Assembly: GCA_024693715.1 (NCBI GenBank)
Contig: JAILKS010000004.1
Location: 1 to 64,000 of the forward strand
DNA length: 64,000 bases
From: Treponema sp.
GTDB taxonomy: Bacteria > Spirochaetota > Spirochaetia > Treponematales > Treponemataceae
Direction: 5' to 3'
The notes below the pieces were generated by a model, which was not told the origin of the DNA, did no database searches, and was given only the letters and a program-made list of their open reading frames with translations. Each line of letters opens with the position of its first letter. The stretch's first letter is position 1. The position numbers and the translations under genes were made by a program. This document shows positions 59,819 through 64,000 of the stretch, one piece after another.

Positions 59819-60228
59819 TAAAATCCCAATGTTTTTTTTAGTGCGTTTTGGGTAACAGCAGAGACATTTATTTTGGCTTTTCTGGACATATCGTCGAGCC
59901 ACTGTGGTAAAGTAATATTTCGTCTTACATTGCGGCTTTTTTCAATCTGCCGGAACATATCAAGATCTACATCTACAAGTGAAACAAAAGATTTTCCGGC
60001 TTTTGCAAATTCACTTTTTTTGAGATCAATGGAGTCTATTCTGGAAGGAGCAGGAATTTCTGAATTCAATTTATCAAACAAGGAATTTCCGATAAAATCT
60101 TTTGCCATATTTATAGCATCAGCAATTCCATACCCTTCTGTAAATCCCTTAATATCAGGAATTTCAATAAGAATAGTAGCTTTTTTATCATTAGTTTCTG
60201 TAAAGATTACAGGATAGATTACGTTCAT
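59818..60228 (-). CDS. hicB: HicB-family antitoxin
   Basis: A 136-residue antitoxin. Residues 1-65 are the degenerate RNase-H-like HicB domain (YPVIFTETNDKKATILIEIPDIKGF, then EIPAPS); key residues are the P-D-I-x-G-F turn. The C-terminus (NITLPQWLDDMSRKAKINVSAVTQNALKK) is a ribbon-helix-helix-like DNA-binding tail that should repress the operon. It lies 39 nt downstream of the toxin gene on the same strand, the usual hicA-hicB order. Confidence 0.9.
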   Translation of the reverse strand: MNVIYPVIFTETNDKKATILIEIPDIKGFTEGYGIADAINMAKDFIGNSLFDKLNSEIPAPSRIDSIDLKKSEFAKAGKSFVSLVDVDLDMFRQIEKSRNVRRNITLPQWLDDMSRKAKINVSAVTQNALKKTLGF

Positions 60229-60267
60229 AAGTTTACCTCATAGAAATTATGGTAAAGAGAGTGGAAT

Positions 60268-60438
60268 CTACAGATTCCATTTTTTTATTATGCTTCTTGC
60301 AAGAAATTCATTAATTTCTGCATGACGAGGAATTTGTTCATGGTCTTTTCCACGCTGGTAAATATCATGATTACCACCGTGCCGGACAAAAACAAACCCT
60401 GTTTTTTTAAGCCTTTTAACTAACTCCTTATTTTTCAT
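60268..60438 (-). CDS. hicA: HicA-family mRNA interferase toxin
   Basis: A 56-residue double-stranded-RNA-binding-fold toxin that cleaves mRNA and blocks translation. GFVFVRHGGNHDIYQ has the catalytic His24, followed by IPRHAEINEFLARSIIKK. The frame is open back to 60453, but those five codons spell the -10 box; the ATG at 60438 is the start. A short protein with no Shine-Dalgarno; the TATAAT ends 6 nt upstream, so the mRNA is probably leaderless. Confidence 0.9.
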   Translation of the reverse strand: MKNKELVKRLKKTGFVFVRHGGNHDIYQRGKDHEQIPRHAEINEFLARSIIKKWNL

Positions 60439-60444
60439 GTCTTT

Positions 60445-60472
60445 ATTATACACATTATATACACACTGTCAA
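60445..60472 (-). promoter_or_regulatory. Leaderless-type promoter of hicAB
   Basis: Minus strand: perfect TTGACA (60472-60467), 16-bp spacer, perfect TATAAT (60450-60445), then 6 nt to the hicA ATG. Confidence 0.75.
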
Positions 60473-60534
60473 ATATAAAGGAGGGTAAAGGGAAGGTGAT
60501 TATTGCATTGAAAATTATATACATTTTCTTTTTT

Positions 60535-61311
60535 TTATTTTTCCCCCACAATAATCATTGTACGGGCGTTCTGGTCATATGGGGATAAATCAAAGTCGCC
60601 GTAGACATTTACTTTTTTAAAGCCAAAGTCCTTGAGCTTGTCGCGCAAAAAGGATGCAGGGTAAAGACGCTGGATGAAGGTGTGGTCTTTTATGGCTGTG
60701 GTGGTTTTTAGCTCGCTGTCCTTTGTGTCTTTGGGGTAGAGCATCCATCTTGAGCTTAAGCCTTCCCATGCTCCTTCTACTTTAAATTCTGTAACAACCT
60801 TGTAGCCTGCGCGCTCAAAGATTTCACCGCTTGTCCAGTATAAAACGGCTGTTTCACGGCTTGTACATTCCATTATAAAGGTTCCGCCTGGTTTTACGCT
60901 GTCTGCCATGTTTTTTAGAATGAGCATGTCTTCTTCCTGGGTATCGCAATAACCAAACGAAGTATAAAGATTTACAACACAGTCGTATTTTTTATTTGTA
61001 TTTAAAGTTCTTAAATCAGCATTTACAAAATTGATGTCTAAGCCTTCGTCCTCGGCACTTTCCTTTGCTGCCTCCAGCTCTGTCTGGATTATATCAACAC
61101 CGGTAACATCAAGTCCAAGAAGAGCTAATTCAACAGAAATGCGGCCAAGCCCGCAGCCTGCATCCAAAACGGTCTGTCCTTCTTTAAGACCGGCAAGCTT
61201 TTTTACGTACTCTGCAACTGCCGGTGCTTCCTGCCATCTTGCGTCATCAAACATAATCGGGGCAAAGGTTATCCAGAAATCTTCTTTTTCGAACCATTCC
61301 ATATCTTTCAT
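60535..61311 (-). CDS. Class I SAM-dependent methyltransferase
   Basis: A 258-residue methyltransferase. VLDAGCGLGRIS is motif I (SAM binding), VTGVDII motif II, INFVNADLRTL motif III and VKPGGTFIMECT motif IV-like. The C-terminal third (IKDHTFIQRLYPASFLRDKLKDFGFKKVNVYGDFD) fits small-molecule methyltransferases; the substrate is not evident. It has no Shine-Dalgarno, and a TTATAT/TATATT box ends 5-6 nt before the ATG, again suggesting a leaderless start. No partner gene gives a pathway. Confidence 0.85.
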   Translation of the reverse strand: MKDMEWFEKEDFWITFAPIMFDDARWQEAPAVAEYVKKLAGLKEGQTVLDAGCGLGRISVELALLGLDVTGVDIIQTELEAAKESAEDEGLDINFVNADLRTLNTNKKYDCVVNLYTSFGYCDTQEEDMLILKNMADSVKPGGTFIMECTSRETAVLYWTSGEIFERAGYKVVTEFKVEGAWEGLSSRWMLYPKDTKDSELKTTTAIKDHTFIQRLYPASFLRDKLKDFGFKKVNVYGDFDLSPYDQNARTMIIVGEK

Positions 61312-61404
61312 CTATGAATATAATTAAATCATATCAATAAGAATTTTACAATTAATCTTTTTAGTTATAAAATTAAATAATCATTTATGATTGAGAGTTT
61401 TTGA

Positions 61405-62475
61405 ATGGGATTAAAGCGTTTTATTTTAAAGCATTTTTCTTTTGAACGTCCTCTTGATAAGCGAATAAGTCTTGTAATGCTTTGTTGTGCCATTATAGGA
61501 AATGTTCTTGGTGCTTTTGAGTCTTTTTTTATAGAGCTTCCCCTGATTGCAAAAATTCTTCCTGTAAGTGCAGTTGTAATACTTTCATTCCTTTTGATTT
61601 TGGGATTTAAAACTGAAAGAACACGCGTTTATAATATAATTTCGATTTTTATCACTACATCAATTATTTTTCCGCTTATGTTTTTTGCAAACGGTGGATT
61701 TCAAAGCGGAATGCCGTTTTATCTTCTGGTAAGTTCTGTTTTTATTGTTTTCGGATTACGTGGTATTCCGCGAATAATTATTCTTGTAATAGATGTTGCA
61801 GAAATAATTGTTCTTTGTTTTATATATTTTCATTTTCCACATATTTTTCCGGTTATTGCTCCTGAAGTAAAGGTGTTTGATATTTCTGCTAGTCTTATCG
61901 TAGCTTTTTTTATCATGTACAGTTTTGGATATTTTGTCCGTCTTCAGCATGAATTTGATAACAGAAAAATTAAAGAATTGTCTGAGCTGTATAAAATGCA
62001 GGCAAATACAGATGAACTTACAACGCTTTATAATAGACGGTATTTTAAAGATTTTCTGAAGATAGCAATTTCTACCTTGGGTGATACAGGTCAGCTTCAT
62101 CTTGCAATGTTCGATATAGATGATTTTAAGGTTATAAATGATAAATTTGGCCATCTTTATGGTGATGAAGTATTAAAGAAATTTGCTAATATTTTGATTG
62201 AAGAAAGTCATGATAATATTTTTTCATGCAGATATGGTGGTGAGGAATTTTTGATTCTCATCCCGAAAAAAACATCAAAGGAAGCGCTTGAGGTTGTTGA
62301 ACGGATTATTCAGAAAACCAGGGAACGGATTATTTATGAAGAAAAACACAGCGTAACTGTAAGTGCAGGCTTTATTACTTATAAAAACAATATGTCTTAC
62401 GAAGTGCTCCTTCAAACTGTTGATGCAAACCTTTATAAAGCTAAATTCAGCGGTAAAAATAGAGTTGCCTATTAG
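61405..62475 (+). CDS. Membrane diguanylate cyclase (GGDEF)
   Basis: A 356-residue protein. Five or six hydrophobic helices (about 20-180) form a sensor-like membrane region. A short coiled linker (KIKELSELYKMQANTDELTTLYNRR) leads to a complete GGDEF domain: MFDIDDFK holds the metal Asp, and RYGGEEF (GGEEF at 278-282) is the active-site loop. The inhibitory RxxD I-site is absent (NIFS at that place), so product inhibition is probably lost. It should make c-di-GMP, opposing the EAL protein encoded at 51114. No clear ribosome-binding site. Confidence 0.92.
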   Translation: MGLKRFILKHFSFERPLDKRISLVMLCCAIIGNVLGAFESFFIELPLIAKILPVSAVVILSFLLILGFKTERTRVYNIISIFITTSIIFPLMFFANGGFQSGMPFYLLVSSVFIVFGLRGIPRIIILVIDVAEIIVLCFIYFHFPHIFPVIAPEVKVFDISASLIVAFFIMYSFGYFVRLQHEFDNRKIKELSELYKMQANTDELTTLYNRRYFKDFLKIAISTLGDTGQLHLAMFDIDDFKVINDKFGHLYGDEVLKKFANILIEESHDNIFSCRYGGEEFLILIPKKTSKEALEVVERIIQKTRERIIYEEKHSVTVSAGFITYKNNMSYEVLLQTVDANLYKAKFSGKNRVAY

Positions 62476-62483
62476 TTTAAATA

Positions 62484-63527
62484 TCATTCAAAACAGATTT
62501 CATAAAGTTCAATATTCTGATCCTGAAAATTTGAAAAGCACAGATATTTTCCATCGGGACTTACATCTAAACCGGTCGGCTGGTTTCCGCCTTCAAAGCT
62601 CTGTATAATCTGCATCGTATCAACATCGATAATCTGAATCTTACCGTTTGCAGGGCTTCTCTTAGTATAATCTGTAGGGTTGTTGGGACCTCTTGAAGAA
62701 ACGAAAAGCCACCGGTTGTTAAAAAGATTAATTGTATTTGGATTATTAAAGACTTTAGTTTTTCTTTCTATCTTGAAAGTTATTAAATCTATTTCATAAA
62801 CAGAACGATAGAACATGTCAGATACGTAGGCTTTTGTCTGCGCTCTGTTTAACACAATGTGACGCATTGCAGAATCTTTTATTTTTATTGTGTTTATAAT
62901 TTTTCCTTCATTAACATCGATTTTTTCTATTAATCCGCTTCCGAAAGAAAGACTTATAATATTATTTCCAGCATTGATAAAATATAATCCTCGTGGTTCT
63001 GTTCCTGTTTTTATCTTTTTAAGGCATTTTCCGCTTTCATAATCTATGATTGAAACATCATTCGAAACCCAGTTTGAAACTGCAAGCAGTTGTTTTTCTT
63101 TACTGAACGCTATGAATTTTGACCAGTTACCTGTTGTCGGAATTGTTCGTTTATATTCAAAGCCCGGATAGGAATATTCATACAGATTGGCGGTAGTCAT
63201 TTGTGAAACTAGAAATACTTTTTTTTCCGGAATAAAAAGTCCTTCTGCAAAACCCTGCTTTTGTGAGTCAGGAGGGTTAATTCTTTTTATGATTTTTTTC
63301 TCTTCTACACTGAAGATGTCAAAGCCGTTGTCTTCAAGTAACGGCATGATGATATATTTACTGTCCGGTGAAAATAAAACCTGCTTAGGCTGCCTTCCGC
63401 ACTTATAAGTCCCGATTTTCTTAAGCACAGGCCCTTCAGTTTTATCTTCCGCCTTATTCAAAGCCTTATCTTGAGCCATCGCTCCCATCGCAATCAAAGA
63501 AAAAAAAATGATAAAAAATTTCTTCAT
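62484..63527 (-). CDS. Periplasmic YVTN/YncE-like beta-propeller protein
   Basis: A 347-residue exported protein with a Sec signal peptide (MKKFFIIFFSLIAMGAMA, cut before QDK). Seven or so 40-residue beta-propeller repeats carry the usual turns: VLFSPDSKYIIMP, IAFSKEKQLLAVSNW, VSIIDYESGKCLKKIKTGTEPRGLYF and PTGLDVSPDGKYLCFSNF. No catalytic signature is present; such propellers bind proteins or cofactors. The frame opens at 63563, but the ATG at 63527 begins the signal peptide and lies 6 nt after TATAAT, so the upstream part is promoter. Confidence 0.85.
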   Translation of the reverse strand: MKKFFIIFFSLIAMGAMAQDKALNKAEDKTEGPVLKKIGTYKCGRQPKQVLFSPDSKYIIMPLLEDNGFDIFSVEEKKIIKRINPPDSQKQGFAEGLFIPEKKVFLVSQMTTANLYEYSYPGFEYKRTIPTTGNWSKFIAFSKEKQLLAVSNWVSNDVSIIDYESGKCLKKIKTGTEPRGLYFINAGNNIISLSFGSGLIEKIDVNEGKIINTIKIKDSAMRHIVLNRAQTKAYVSDMFYRSVYEIDLITFKIERKTKVFNNPNTINLFNNRWLFVSSRGPNNPTDYTKRSPANGKIQIIDVDTMQIIQSFEGGNQPTGLDVSPDGKYLCFSNFQDQNIELYEICFE

Positions 63528-63533
63528 AATCTG

Positions 63534-63539
63534 ATTATA
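63534..63539 (-). promoter_or_regulatory. -10 box of a likely leaderless transcript (beta-propeller gene)
   Basis: TATAAT on the minus strand ends 6 nt before the ATG at 63527. A TTGCCC-like -35 lies 18 bp upstream. Confidence 0.6.
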
Positions 63540-63589
63540 CTTTACACTGTGGAAGTGGGGCAAGATGAAAGAGTGGGGGAGGATTTTTT

Positions 63590-63618
63590 ATGACAAAACG
63601 TTTAGTTCATAGTATAAT
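63590..63618 (+). promoter_or_regulatory. Promoter of the terminal SUMF1 lipoprotein gene
   Basis: ATGACA (63590-63595), 17-bp spacer, TATAAT (63613-63618), with a normal leader and AGGAGG before the ATG. Confidence 0.6.
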
Positions 63619-63655
63619 TTTATAAATACTTAAAAAGTTTTTTCAGGAGGTAAAA

Positions 63656-64000
63656 ATGAAAAAATGTTTTATAGGTTTATTTGCAGCAGTTCTGGTTGTA
63701 AGTATGGTTGGATGTAAGGGAGAAGTAGAAAGCGGTACCGGTGGAAGTTCTTCTTCTGGAAGTGATAAAGCAGGTACAGTTGCACTTGAAAAGATTAAAA
63801 TAGGTACTACAGAATATGATTTTACTGCACAGGTTTATGTAACAGGACCAGATGGTGCAATAATTGAAGGTAAAACAAATACCGATAATTATGCAGGTGT
63901 TTTTGTTGCTGGACGCAAAGTTAAGCTCAGTCCATATATTATGAGTAAGTACGAAGTTACACAGGAGCTTTATACTGCAGTTATGACAGGACAGAAAGTT
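63656..64000 (+). CDS. SUMF1/FGE-fold lipoprotein, N-terminal part cut by the window edge
   Basis: 115 codons are visible. The signal peptide ends in SMVGC (lipobox Cys20), followed by a Ser/Gly-rich linker and then LSPYIMSKYEVTQELYTAVM, the standard opening of a SUMF1/FGE domain. Unlike the two large genes at 1172 and 4238, the motif here is close to consensus, so this may be a single-domain protein. AGGAGG lies 6 nt before the ATG. The remainder lies beyond the window. Confidence 0.85.
   Translation, partial: MKKCFIGLFAAVLVVSMVGCKGEVESGTGGSSSSGSDKAGTVALEKIKIGTTEYDFTAQVYVTGPDGAIIEGKTNTDNYAGVFVAGRKVKLSPYIMSKYEVTQELYTAVMTGQKV

Noticed and set aside
60439..60453. Longer HicA start at 60453
   Set aside because: The extra codons are the TATAAT promoter element plus its 6-nt spacer.

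Overview
The window looks like chromosome from a low-GC, host- or rumen-associated Treponema-like spirochaete. This is inferred from three things. It carries many short-lipobox lipoproteins, several with degenerate formylglycine-generating-enzyme (SUMF1/FGE) folds. It has spirochaete-flavoured families such as the TIGR03545/TIGR03546 pair and a pseudo-receiver/HATPase/cNMP protein. It also holds a mixture of purine, pentose-phosphate and one-carbon metabolism genes with little synteny to other phyla. No rRNA, CRISPR array, prophage or replication origin was seen.

Layout. 1-140 is the end of an IS3-type insertion sequence. 200-7660 holds an MBL-fold hydrolase and two very large tandem-SUMF1 lipoproteins. 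7799-14913 holds an unknown protein, a PTS EIIA, transketolase, PRPP synthetase, a sugar-kinase-like protein and a HAD phosphatase. 14935-15162 has tRNA-Arg(CCT) followed by a broken second copy. 15259-21284 has a regulator with HATPase and cNMP domains, formate-THF ligase, a pseudouridine synthase, citrate synthase and a DTW protein. 21370-23734 is a polar amino-acid ABC operon with a terminator-like hairpin in its leader. 23739-26438 has divergent genes for a flavoprotein and for a lipoprotein built from EF-Tu domains II and III. 26449-29139 is a purE-purM-purN operon interrupted by an intervening-sequence-like element. 29155-34053 holds a clostripain protease, an Rpn nuclease, decayed gene pieces and a lipoprotein. 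34052-38003 is a fatty-acid-kinase/cytidine deaminase/omptin-like operon. 38108-45155 has a GH43 enzyme, a GntR-ABC operon, a flavin reductase, gatCA and an S1-domain protein. 45157-48279 is a zinc/manganese-type ABC operon with an extra lipoprotein. 48327-54998 has the TIGR03545/6 pair, an EAL protein, a protease-less FtsH and a ComFB protein. 55068-59818 has a DD-carboxypeptidase and dapA-add-asd behind a multi-hairpin leader. 59818-64000 has hicAB, a methyltransferase, a GGDEF protein, a beta-propeller protein and the start of another SUMF1 lipoprotein.

Three themes stand out. First, the lipoprotein at 25418-26383 is the most unusual gene: a membrane-anchored protein with both beta-barrels of elongation factor Tu but no GTPase domain. 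Second, at least eight genes have a -10 box exactly 6 nt before the start codon and no Shine-Dalgarno sequence, which suggests widespread leaderless mRNAs. This pattern also resolves several start codons. Third, several familiar families appear in stripped or repurposed form: FtsH without a protease, an IVS protein gene with a nonsense codon, and a tRNA split by a hairpin. Cyclic-di-GMP signalling is represented by one EAL protein, one GGDEF protein and one ComFB-family candidate receptor. All functional calls come from reading motifs; no database search was run.
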